64,000 bases of DNA from Saccharospirillum sp039982735 (GTDB lineage: Bacteria; Pseudomonadota; Gammaproteobacteria; Pseudomonadales; Natronospirillaceae), in the NCBI RefSeq assembly GCF_039982735.1, contig NZ_JBDWXV010000011.1, forward strand, positions 682,001 to 746,000, in the 5' to 3' direction. The position numbers and the translations under genes are program-made. Shown piece by piece: positions 8,530-15,139 of this stretch. Below the pieces are notes generated by a model. It searched no databases, was not told the origin of the DNA, and saw only the letters and a program-made list of their open reading frames with translations. Each line of letters starts with the position of its first letter. Position 1 is the first letter of the stretch.

Positions 8530-9567
8530 TCAGGGGCAGGGGTTAGGCTGACGCTGATGCACAGCTTCAATATCTGCCAGCACCTGGTCCGACAACACCA
8601 GACTTTCACTGTCGATGTTGCTCTTTAGCTGCTCCATGCTGGTCGCACCGATGATATTACTGGTCACAAACTGACGGCTGGTCACGTAGGCCAGCGCCAT
8701 CTGGGCCGGGTCGATGCCGTGGTCACGCGCAACCTGCACGTAGTCGGCTGTTGCTGCAAAGCCCTGGGTATTGTTATAGCGCTGAAAACGCTCAAACAAC
8801 GTCAGGCGGGCGCCTTCGGGGCGCTGGCCATCCAGATACTTGCCCGCCAGCATGCCAAACGCCAGCGGCGAATAGGCCAGCAAACCGACCTGTTCGCGAC
8901 AGGTGAATTCAGCCAGGCCCACTTCAAAACTGCGGTTGAGCAGATTATAAGGGTTCTGAATGCTGTCAATGCGCGGCAGACCAGCCCGCTCGCTCAAACG
9001 CAAATACTCGGCCACACCCCAGGGCGTTTCATTGGAAACACCAATGCGCCGTACCTTGCCTTCCTGCACCAGTTCGTTCAGGGCAGACAGGCTTTCTTCG
9101 ATACTCACGGCCGCCTCGTTCGCATTCAGCCCCTGAAACCCAAGTTTGCCAAAGAAGTTCGTGCTGCGATCGGGCCAGTGCAGTTGATACAGGTCGATGT
9201 AATCAGTCTGCAGGCGACGCAGGCTGGCTTCGCAGGCTTGTTTGATGTGTTCCCGCGACAAGGTCGGGCCGCCGCGAATATAGTCGAAATCTCCCCGCGA
9301 GATGGCCTTGGTGGCGAGCACAACCCGGTCACGCTGGCCTCGTTGCTTGAACCAGGTACCCATGTATTCTTCGGTTCGGCCATAGGTCTCAGCCTTGGGA
9401 GGTACCGGATACATTTCAGCGGCGTCAAAGAAATTGATGTCACGCTCCAGCGCGTAATCCATCTGCTCGTGTGCTTCGGCTTCGGTATTCTGCTGCCCCC
9501 AGGTCATCGTGCCCAGTGCAATGCTGGACACCTTGATGCCGGAGCGGCCTAATTCTCTGTATTCCAT
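8530..9567 (-). CDS. tas: Aldo/keto reductase Tas
   Basis: 345 residues, close to E. coli Tas (346). Shared signatures: SIALGTMTWGQQNTEAEAHE at the start, DAAEMYPVPPKAETYGRTEE with the catalytic Asp and Tyr, LQTDYIDLYQLHWPDR, and IQNPYNLLNRSFEVGLAE. Members are NADP(H)-dependent aldo/keto reductases of the TIM-barrel superfamily; the physiological substrate of Tas is unsettled, although it was found as a suppressor of tyrosine auxotrophy under starvation. The upstream region (9568-9649) is shared with a divergent operon. Confidence 0.92.
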   Translation of the reverse strand: MEYRELGRSGIKVSSIALGTMTWGQQNTEAEAHEQMDYALERDINFFDAAEMYPVPPKAETYGRTEEYMGTWFKQRGQRDRVVLATKAISRGDFDYIRGGPTLSREHIKQACEASLRRLQTDYIDLYQLHWPDRSTNFFGKLGFQGLNANEAAVSIEESLSALNELVQEGKVRRIGVSNETPWGVAEYLRLSERAGLPRIDSIQNPYNLLNRSFEVGLAEFTCREQVGLLAYSPLAFGMLAGKYLDGQRPEGARLTLFERFQRYNNTQGFAATADYVQVARDHGIDPAQMALAYVTSRQFVTSNIIGATSMEQLKSNIDSESLVLSDQVLADIEAVHQRQPNPCP

Positions 9568-9587
9568 GAATTACCCTATTCTGTGCA

Positions 9588-9615
9588 TTTAGATTCGCCA
9601 GTAAGCGTCTATAAT
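9588..9615 (+). promoter_or_regulatory. Sigma-70-like promoter for the 9650 operon
   Basis: A perfect -10 hexamer TATAAT at 9610-9615 lies 35 bases before the ATG at 9650. The -35 is poor: TTTAGA at 9588-9593 with a 16-base spacer is the best candidate. Confidence 0.6.
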
Positions 9616-9649
9616 AGGGGCACATTCAACCCAATTCGATGGGAAAAGC

Positions 9650-9991
9650 ATGTCACGCAGAAAAAAGAGTCGTTCGCTGAAAGACCGGCTCGGCATCAAA
9701 ACCGGGTCCAAGAAAACCTTTATCAGCAAAGGCGACAAAGGCAAGATCCCCAGTAAAAACCGTCTGGCCAAGCACAAGAACCGCAGCAAGTCGGCCTATG
9801 CGAAGTTTCTGGAAGAAAACAGAGGTAAAGACACCAGCGCGGGTCAAACCCCCGTCAAGCCAAGCGTCGCGAATACGGGTGACCCGAAATCCGCTCCATT
9901 TTCCGAGCCAGAACCGTTCGATGACCCGGATACAGCTGATTTCGACGAATTGAGTGGCGACGAGTTGCTCGAACGTTTTGAGCGGAGCTAA
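9650..9991 (+). CDS. Small protein with basic N-terminus and acidic C-terminus, unknown
   Basis: 113 residues with strong charge polarity: the first 60 residues are very basic (opening MSRRKKSRSLKDRLGIKTG, 'KNRLAKHKNRSK') and the last 35 are acidic (EPEPFDDPDTADFDELSGD). No hydrophobic segment or signal. The basic part suggests contact with RNA, ribosomes or DNA; the layout recalls YihI-type Der-GTPase partners, but I cannot match motifs and do not name it. GGGA precedes the ATG, and a good -10 lies 35 bases upstream. It leads a probable three-gene operon, with the next gene four bases downstream. Confidence 0.7.
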   Translation: MSRRKKSRSLKDRLGIKTGSKKTFISKGDKGKIPSKNRLAKHKNRSKSAYAKFLEENRGKDTSAGQTPVKPSVANTGDPKSAPFSEPEPFDDPDTADFDELSGDELLERFERS

Positions 9992-9995
9992 CGCC

Positions 9996-10562
9996 ATGCG
10001 ACCGCTCAGTAAGGTATGGCTTGCCCTCAGCTTGCTGATCGTCACCCCTCTGGCCGGCGCTGAAGATTTCGGCGTCGCCAATTGGGGGCAAAGCGCCATG
10101 GCGGTTCGCGACCTGGAACAGCGCCCTAACCTAACCCCGCTGACCGAACGCGATTACCTCATTTACGAGGCCAGTTTACCGGGCATCAGCCGAACACGCC
10201 TGGTCTACCAGTTTGAAGACGGCCGGCTGGAAACCGGTCGCTTTATATTCAACGTCTCCCCGGGAAGCCCAACCAACGTCTGGCTGGCGCAATTTGAGAG
10301 CGTTCGAGCCCTGATCACCCAGCAGTACGGCGAACCGGCACATCAACAGGTTCTCCAGCCGGCAGGATCGTCCAATAACCCACCAGATAACTGGTCCGAT
10401 GCCCTGGAACGGGATGCCGTCATTCTGAAAACCCAGTGGCGCACAGACCAGACGCTGATTACCCAGCAACTCGCCTGGAATGGAAGCCGCCCCCACCACC
10501 AGATCATCTACCTCCCGGTCAATGGTGCAGACGTATCTGACTTGGGGACCAGCCCATTTTGA
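9996..10562 (+). CDS. Exported protein of unknown function
   Basis: 188 residues. The N-terminus is a clean Sec signal (MRPLSKVWLALSLLIVTPLAGA, cleavage expected after AGA). The mature protein begins EDFGVANWGQSAMAVRDLE, has a strand-rich middle (LVYQFEDGRLETGRFIF) and an ILKTQWRTDQTLITQQLAW strand pair, so it is probably a soluble periplasmic beta-containing domain. The opening 'FGVANWGQS' resembles small exported proteins that measure displacement of one strand, but I do not recognise a named family. GGAG precedes the ATG. The stop overlaps the next start (TTGA), so it is translationally coupled to the DUF1624 gene. Confidence 0.75.
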   Translation: MRPLSKVWLALSLLIVTPLAGAEDFGVANWGQSAMAVRDLEQRPNLTPLTERDYLIYEASLPGISRTRLVYQFEDGRLETGRFIFNVSPGSPTNVWLAQFESVRALITQQYGEPAHQQVLQPAGSSNNPPDNWSDALERDAVILKTQWRTDQTLITQQLAWNGSRPHHQIIYLPVNGADVSDLGTSPF

Positions 10563-11302
10563 CCACGGCTTCCGGAGCAAACCAGACCCCCTGGGCGCAA
10601 ACTCATGATCGCAGGCTGGTCAGCATTGACCAGATGCGTGCCCTGGCACTGGTGTTAATGGCCGTGTTTCATTTTGGCTACGATCTGAGTGTCTTTGGCT
10701 ACCTGAGTTTCGATGCAAAAGCCCCCTTCTGGGCTAGCTTTCGCAGCATTATTGTTACCCTGTTTTTTCTGAGTGTTGGGGCCAGCCTGGTATTGGCGAA
10801 CGCCCATGGCATTCGCTGGCGGGCCTTCTGGGTGCGGGAAGCCAGAATACTGGCCGGGGCTTTAACGTTCAGTGTCGCCACCTTCTTTTTATACCCAGGC
10901 AACTGGATCTGGTTTGGCGTGCTTCACTTTATTGCGATCGCCAGCTTACTGGCGCTGCCATTGCTTTATACCCCCCATCTCGCCCTGTTAGCGGGTATCA
11001 CCATCATCGCCCTGTTCAACCTGACTGACTGGTTCAATCTGGCGCCCTTGTATCAGTCATTGCAAGACCCGTTGAATCTGCCGGATAGAACCATGGATCT
11101 TACGCGGCTGATTCCCTGGCTGGGCATGGTTTATATTGGCATTTATCTCGGTCATCAGCGTTTATTTGGCATTAGGCAACTGCCGTTTCTGCCGACCAGC
11201 GGCCCTTTTATCTGGCTCAGCCGACACAGCCTCGGTTTCTATATGGTTCACCAGATTCCTCTCTACGGCATGGCCTGGCTGATTTACCAGTTCACTGGCT
11301 AG
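10559..11302 (+). CDS. DUF1624 / heparan-alpha-glucosaminide acetyltransferase-like membrane protein
   Basis: 247 residues with about seven hydrophobic segments. The stretch RLVSIDQMRALALVLMAVFH followed by FGYDLSVFGY matches the DUF1624 (HGSNAT-like) signature near the first transmembrane helix, and GVLHFIAIASLLALPL and RHSLGFYMVHQ are typical of this acyltransferase-related superfamily (compare acyltransferase 3). Members are proposed to pass acyl groups across the inner membrane; the substrate here is unknown. The start is a TTG that overlaps the previous stop (TTGA); no in-frame ATG precedes the conserved region, so the rare start is well supported by context. Confidence 0.82.
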   Translation: MTTASGANQTPWAQTHDRRLVSIDQMRALALVLMAVFHFGYDLSVFGYLSFDAKAPFWASFRSIIVTLFFLSVGASLVLANAHGIRWRAFWVREARILAGALTFSVATFFLYPGNWIWFGVLHFIAIASLLALPLLYTPHLALLAGITIIALFNLTDWFNLAPLYQSLQDPLNLPDRTMDLTRLIPWLGMVYIGIYLGHQRLFGIRQLPFLPTSGPFIWLSRHSLGFYMVHQIPLYGMAWLIYQFTG

Positions 11303-11304
11303 GC

Positions 11305-11586
11305 TTACGCCACGATCTGCCCGCGATACACCCGCTGTGACTGCCCGGCTGCATGCGCTGCTGGTTTTTCCCAGTCAGTTAATTCGAACGGCGCACGCGC
11401 CTCAAACTCCGACAATAATGCATTCAGTTTTGCATCCTTATCGTTGCGATAGCGGGTCAGAATCGCCAGATCCTGTGTCGATGTAATGCGAATGTCGTCA
11501 CCGTAAATGGCACGAATGCGTTTGCGAATATTCTGCAGCGCCCGGTAATTTTCGGGTTTGATCAACCAGTGTTGTTGTTCTGACAT
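11305..11586 (-). CDS. Small conserved-looking protein, unknown
   Basis: 93 residues from the ATG at 11586, chosen because AGGAG lies six bases upstream; the open frame continues to 11718 without support. Soluble and charged, with a basic helix ENYRALQNIRKRIRAIYGDD and a DWEKP motif; the C-terminal 20 residues look flexible. No domain recognised. It is convergent with the DUF1624 gene, only two bases apart, and is followed upstream by an AT-rich region of about 260 bases that contains the terminator of the acyl-CoA synthetase. Confidence 0.65.
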   Translation of the reverse strand: MSEQQHWLIKPENYRALQNIRKRIRAIYGDDIRITSTQDLAILTRYRNDKDAKLNALLSEFEARAPFELTDWEKPAAHAAGQSQRVYRGQIVA

Positions 11587-11780
11587 ACTCGACTCCTGTG
11601 CTGAAATTGATTCCGCAAGGCCGACAATAAAGCGATTGCCAATATCAATTATGCAATAAGCTTGCCTGCCCAGAACGCACCCTGTCCGGGTAGCTACCCG
11701 TCTAATAAAGCCCCACATTGATGCATATTTTGCCCGAAAGCCTCAACTTAGCGCTTTAACACCACAAGTTTTCGGAGTAA

Positions 11781-11806
11781 AAAAAGCCCTATCGAGGATC
11801 GGGCTT
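11781..11806 (-). terminator. Rho-independent terminator of the acyl-CoA synthetase gene
   Basis: Read on the minus strand, a stem AAGCCC/GGGCTT with an 11-base loop is followed by seven T residues. It lies about 40 bases after the stop at 11848. Confidence 0.85.
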
Positions 11807-11847
11807 ACTGATGACGGTGTTCGCTAAAAACTCGGTAAAACGTCGTG

Positions 11848-13524
11848 CTAACCGGTCACGGTCTCATCTTCCCAGAACACTTTACCGGCCGACACATTAG
11901 CCAGACGATCCTGATACTGACGCTCAAGGTCGGCTCGCTTCAGTTTCAGTGTTGGCGTTAGCAGACCGTTTTCTATGCTCCACAGATCATCCGCTACCAG
12001 AATTCCATCTAAGCGCTGGTGTGATTCCAGGCCGGCATTAACGGCCGACAGCGTGTGCTGTAGCGAAGCCCTCAGAGGTTCCCGGTCAGACTTGCGCAAA
12101 TGCTCGGCCATTACCACCACGGCCACCGGTTGCGTTCGCCCACTGCCCATCAGACAGACCTGTTCGATGTCGGGGTTGCCCGCCAGCTGACTTTCAATGG
12201 GAACCGGTGCAACGTACTTGCCCTTGGCGGTTTTGAATTCTTCTTTCAACCGCCCCACGATGGTGTAGGACCCATCCGGGTTTTTAATGGCCTTGTCGCC
12301 AGTTTTAAACCAGCCATCTTCAAATGAATCGGCCGTTGCTTCCGGGTTTTTGTAGTAGGCTTCGAAGACAGTGTCGCCACGCACCTGCATCTCGCCCTGC
12401 TCGCTCAGGCGAATGTCGAGGCAATCGATGGGCACCCCAATGGTGCCCAGCCTGTCTTCGCGAAACGGCATATTGGTGGTCGACAAGCCCGCCGTTTCCG
12501 TCATGCCCCAGGCTTCACAGATGGGAATGCCCAGTCGGTAGTACCAGTGCAAGGTACTGGGTGAGATAGGCGCCGAACCCGATCCAAAAATACGCACCGA
12601 ATTCAAGCCCAACCCCTGGCGAATTTTCTTCGCAACCAATTTACCAAGCAGCGGAATACGTAATAGCTTCTGGAGTTTTTGTTCCGGCATCTTCTCATGC
12701 ACCCCAGCCTGAAAGCGCACCCAAAGCCGCGGTACCGATAAAAAGGCGGTCGGCTGTGCCACTTTCAAATCGTCGACAAAGGTATCGAGCGATTCAACAA
12801 AATAGACCGGGCCACCGGCATAGAGCGAAGTGCCCTGTATCACGGTACGCTCGGTTATATGAGCCAGTGGCAAATACGATACCGTGCGATCGTCCGGCCG
12901 CAAATTGATCACGCTTCGATTGGCCGTCGCGGCGGCGGCGTACTGACCAAACTTCAGGACCACACCTTTCGGGTTACCGGTACTTCCCGACGTGTAAACA
13001 ATGGACATGATGTCGTCCAGACCCGCCTCGGCTACATCGGCCAATGGCGTTTGCTGACTGATCCAGTCCTGCCAGCGAATATCGTGCTCGACCGTATCGT
13101 AGGGAAACCCGATTCGGGGGATCGAGCCGTCAAATACCTGGGACCCTGCGGTTTTGTCGTCCAGCTTGCCAACGAAGATTGCTTTGGCTTCGCTGTGATC
13201 GAGTATGTATTGCAGCGTCGATTCACCCGCTGTCGCATAGATGGGCACACTGACCATGCCGGCCATCATGATGGCCCAGTCTGCGATAAACCATTCGGCA
13301 CTGTTTTTGGCAAAAATGGCAACCCGGTCGCCCGGGCTTAACCCCAGGGATTTAAGGCCCTGAGCGATTTTGCGCGCATCCTCATCAACCTGCTGCCAGG
13401 TCCACACGGTTAATTGTCGGTTAACAGGCTGGTGCAAATAGGCTTCATCGCCCCGCTCTCGCACATGGCGCGCCAGTTCCTGCAAGGGTGTCTGATAATG
13501 GCGTTCTTGTTTGGTATTGTTCAT
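11848..13524 (-). CDS. Long-chain acyl-CoA synthetase (AMP-binding)
   Basis: 558 residues. The AMP-binding P-loop is IVYTSGSTGNPKGVV, followed by VSYLPLAHITER, EAWGMTETAG (motif A8 type) and the hinge/C-terminal DGWFKTGDKA and GRLKEEFKTAKGKYVAPVPIE. The C-terminal KTAKGKYVAP form is that of bacterial long-chain fatty-acid or FadD15-like ligases. Reaction: fatty acid, ATP and CoA give acyl-CoA, AMP and pyrophosphate. I used the ATG at 13524 (GGAAA upstream) instead of the earlier frame opening at 13596, which lacks a site and adds unrelated residues. Monocistronic with its own terminator. Chain-length preference cannot be read from sequence. Confidence 0.9.
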   Translation of the reverse strand: MNNTKQERHYQTPLQELARHVRERGDEAYLHQPVNRQLTVWTWQQVDEDARKIAQGLKSLGLSPGDRVAIFAKNSAEWFIADWAIMMAGMVSVPIYATAGESTLQYILDHSEAKAIFVGKLDDKTAGSQVFDGSIPRIGFPYDTVEHDIRWQDWISQQTPLADVAEAGLDDIMSIVYTSGSTGNPKGVVLKFGQYAAAATANRSVINLRPDDRTVSYLPLAHITERTVIQGTSLYAGGPVYFVESLDTFVDDLKVAQPTAFLSVPRLWVRFQAGVHEKMPEQKLQKLLRIPLLGKLVAKKIRQGLGLNSVRIFGSGSAPISPSTLHWYYRLGIPICEAWGMTETAGLSTTNMPFREDRLGTIGVPIDCLDIRLSEQGEMQVRGDTVFEAYYKNPEATADSFEDGWFKTGDKAIKNPDGSYTIVGRLKEEFKTAKGKYVAPVPIESQLAGNPDIEQVCLMGSGRTQPVAVVVMAEHLRKSDREPLRASLQHTLSAVNAGLESHQRLDGILVADDLWSIENGLLTPTLKLKRADLERQYQDRLANVSAGKVFWEDETVTG

Positions 13525-13791
13525 GACGTTTCCATTGTTTTTATTTGTAGGTGTCGATACCAGCGTTCGGGTGTCATCCCGGCGGGGCATGCACACTGAA
13601 AATAACCTTAGCAGTATTCACCAGTGTTTGTGCAAACGCACGTATATTGCACTTCATGGCTGACTACCTGACCGTTCTTCAACTATTAGGCAACCACGGC
13701 GATGCCCTAAGAGGGATTGGTGACGAAAGAGTGTCGACACCCGCCCGGGTTTTGGGTCATGCTTGACACATCACTGACAAAGGAAAATGCC

Positions 13792-14787
13792 ATGCCAAGA
13801 TCGACCCTCTGGGCATTGACTGCCGCCCTGCTGCTCGCGCTGTTTACGGCTTACGTGCTGTGGGATAACCAGCAACTAACCCGTTCGACCCAAACACTGG
13901 AACAACAGGTCAGTGATCAATCGGAAGATCTGCTCGCTGCCCGTACTCGTCTGCAAACCCTGTCCGAAACCAACCGCCAGCTCGAACAACGCCTGGGTCA
14001 GTTCACGAGCCAGCAGACAGACCTGTCGGACATAGTGGCGGAGCTACAGGCCCGGCTAAACGAGGTGACCGAGGAATACACCAGCCTGGTTGCCACACAG
14101 CAACAATCCCAGCAACGGCTAGAGGCAGCATCCAGTCGTCAACAGGAACTGTCGAGACTGGAGTCGGAAGCCGATGCCCGGGCTCAGGAAAATCGCGAAT
14201 TGACCGAGCAGCTGGAGCAGCAAATTCGTCTCAACGAACGCTACCAACAGCAATTGCAGGCGGCCAATACCGCCCTGACCGGTCGGGAAGAAGAAGTAGA
14301 AGACCTGGAGATCCGTCTGCAGCGTGAACAACAGGCCATCGATGCCCTGGAGCAACAACTGGCGGCGTTGAGCGACAACCGCACTCAGTCGATTGAGCAA
14401 CGGGACGATGGCTCTACCGTGATCCAGTTGCCGGAAGCCATCCTGTTTGATTCCGGTTCCGCTCAGTTAAACAGCCAGTCCGTTGCCGTACTCGAAGACG
14501 TCGCTGAAGCCATAGAAAGTTTTGAGCAATACAACATCCGAGTAGTCGGTCACAGCGACAGCTTGCCCGTGGTATCGATGAGAAACCTCTACCCGACCAA
14601 CTGGGAGTTGAGCTCAGCCAGAGCCAGCGCCGCCGTGCACCGCCTAACGGAACTGGGCATAGACCCCCAGCGTCTGAGTGCAACCGGTGTGGCCGACACT
14701 CAGCCACAGGTAGTAGAGACAGATGACGCAAGTCGACAGCGGAACCGGCGCATTGAAATTATTCTAGAACCGCTGACATCCCAATAA
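13792..14787 (+). CDS. Coiled-coil protein with C-terminal OmpA domain
   Basis: 331 residues. N-terminal hydrophobic segment (LWALTAALLLALFTAYVLW) acts as an uncleaved inner-membrane anchor. Residues 30-200 are a long Gln/Glu-rich coiled coil, and the C-terminal 120 residues form an OmpA/MotB-like peptidoglycan-binding domain: ILFDSGSAQLNSQSVAVLED, IRVVGHSDSLPV, NWELSSARASAAVHRL and RQRNRRIEIIL. The arrangement fits a protein that spans from the inner membrane to the cell wall, like MotB-related or YiaD/DUF-type envelope proteins. It has no MotB plug sequence. AGGA precedes the ATG. The terminator at 14799-14830 follows 12 bases after the stop. Confidence 0.85.
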   Translation: MPRSTLWALTAALLLALFTAYVLWDNQQLTRSTQTLEQQVSDQSEDLLAARTRLQTLSETNRQLEQRLGQFTSQQTDLSDIVAELQARLNEVTEEYTSLVATQQQSQQRLEAASSRQQELSRLESEADARAQENRELTEQLEQQIRLNERYQQQLQAANTALTGREEEVEDLEIRLQREQQAIDALEQQLAALSDNRTQSIEQRDDGSTVIQLPEAILFDSGSAQLNSQSVAVLEDVAEAIESFEQYNIRVVGHSDSLPVVSMRNLYPTNWELSSARASAAVHRLTELGIDPQRLSATGVADTQPQVVETDDASRQRNRRIEIILEPLTSQ

Positions 14788-14798
14788 ATAGCGACCAT

Positions 14799-14830
14799 AA
14801 AAAAACCGGCCACAAGAACCGGTTTTTTTT
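14799..14830. terminator. Bidirectional terminator (outer copy)
   Basis: AAAACCGG/CCGGTTTT stem with A-run on one side and T-run on the other, so it serves the OmpA-domain gene on the plus strand and the degenerate tRNA copy on the minus strand. The same hairpin recurs 127 bases downstream. Confidence 0.85.
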
Positions 14831-14834
14831 AATT

Positions 14835-14922
14835 TGGTGGAGCTATGCGGGATCGAAGTCGTGCGCGACCCCGGCGATACCTCCTGCATGCCATGCAGGC
14901 GCTCTCCCAGCTGAGCTTCAGC
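14835..14922 (-). pseudogene. Degenerate tRNA-Ala(GGC) copy
   Basis: Nearly the same as the intact tRNA-Ala at 14963-15038 through the D arm, the GGC anticodon arm and the 3' acceptor strand with CCA. The 7 bases between the anticodon stem and the T loop are replaced by 22 different bases, so the variable and T arms cannot form normally, and the 5' acceptor strand (GGCTGAA) no longer pairs with TAGCTCC. It is preceded and followed by the same terminator hairpin, so it arose by tandem duplication of a tRNA-terminator unit of about 127 bases. Confidence 0.85.
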
Positions 14923-14924
14923 CA

Positions 14925-14957
14925 TAAAAAAACCGGCCACAAGAACCGGTTTTTTTT
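14925..14957 (-). terminator. Terminator of tRNA-Ala (inner copy)
   Basis: Same AAAACCGG/CCGGTTTT hairpin with a T-run on the minus strand as at 14799-14830, placed just 3' of the intact tRNA. Transcription from the tRNA promoter should mostly stop here, leaving the degenerate copy poorly expressed. Confidence 0.85.
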
Positions 14958-14962
14958 GAATT

Positions 14963-15038
14963 TGGTGGAGCTATGCGGGATCGAACCGCAGACCTCCTGC
15001 ATGCCATGCAGGCGCTCTCCCAGCTGAGCTATAGCCCC
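14963..15038 (-). tRNA. tRNA-Ala (GGC)
   Basis: 76 bases with encoded CCA. Acceptor GGGGCTA/TAGCTCC, D arm GCTCAGCTGGGAGAGC, anticodon stem CCTGC/GCAGG with loop ATGGCAT (anticodon GGC), T arm TGCGGTTCGATCCCGCA. All four arms pair. It is the same in sequence as the copy at 44416-44491. Confidence 0.97.
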
Positions 15039-15074
15039 AAATCGGTGCCGGACTCCCGTCTGACACCGCTGCGT

Positions 15075-15102
15075 ATTCTACTGGCGCCGAACCCGCTGTC
15101 AA
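15075..15102 (-). promoter_or_regulatory. Promoter of tRNA-Ala
   Basis: On the minus strand, a perfect -35 TTGACA (15097-15102), 16-base spacer and -10 TAGAAT (15075-15080). The GC-rich stretch just downstream of the -10 is typical of stringently controlled stable RNA promoters. The mature tRNA begins about 30 bases past the expected start point. Confidence 0.85.
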
Positions 15103-15139
15103 TACTTTGTGTTGTATTTCAAGCAGTTATACACCCTGT

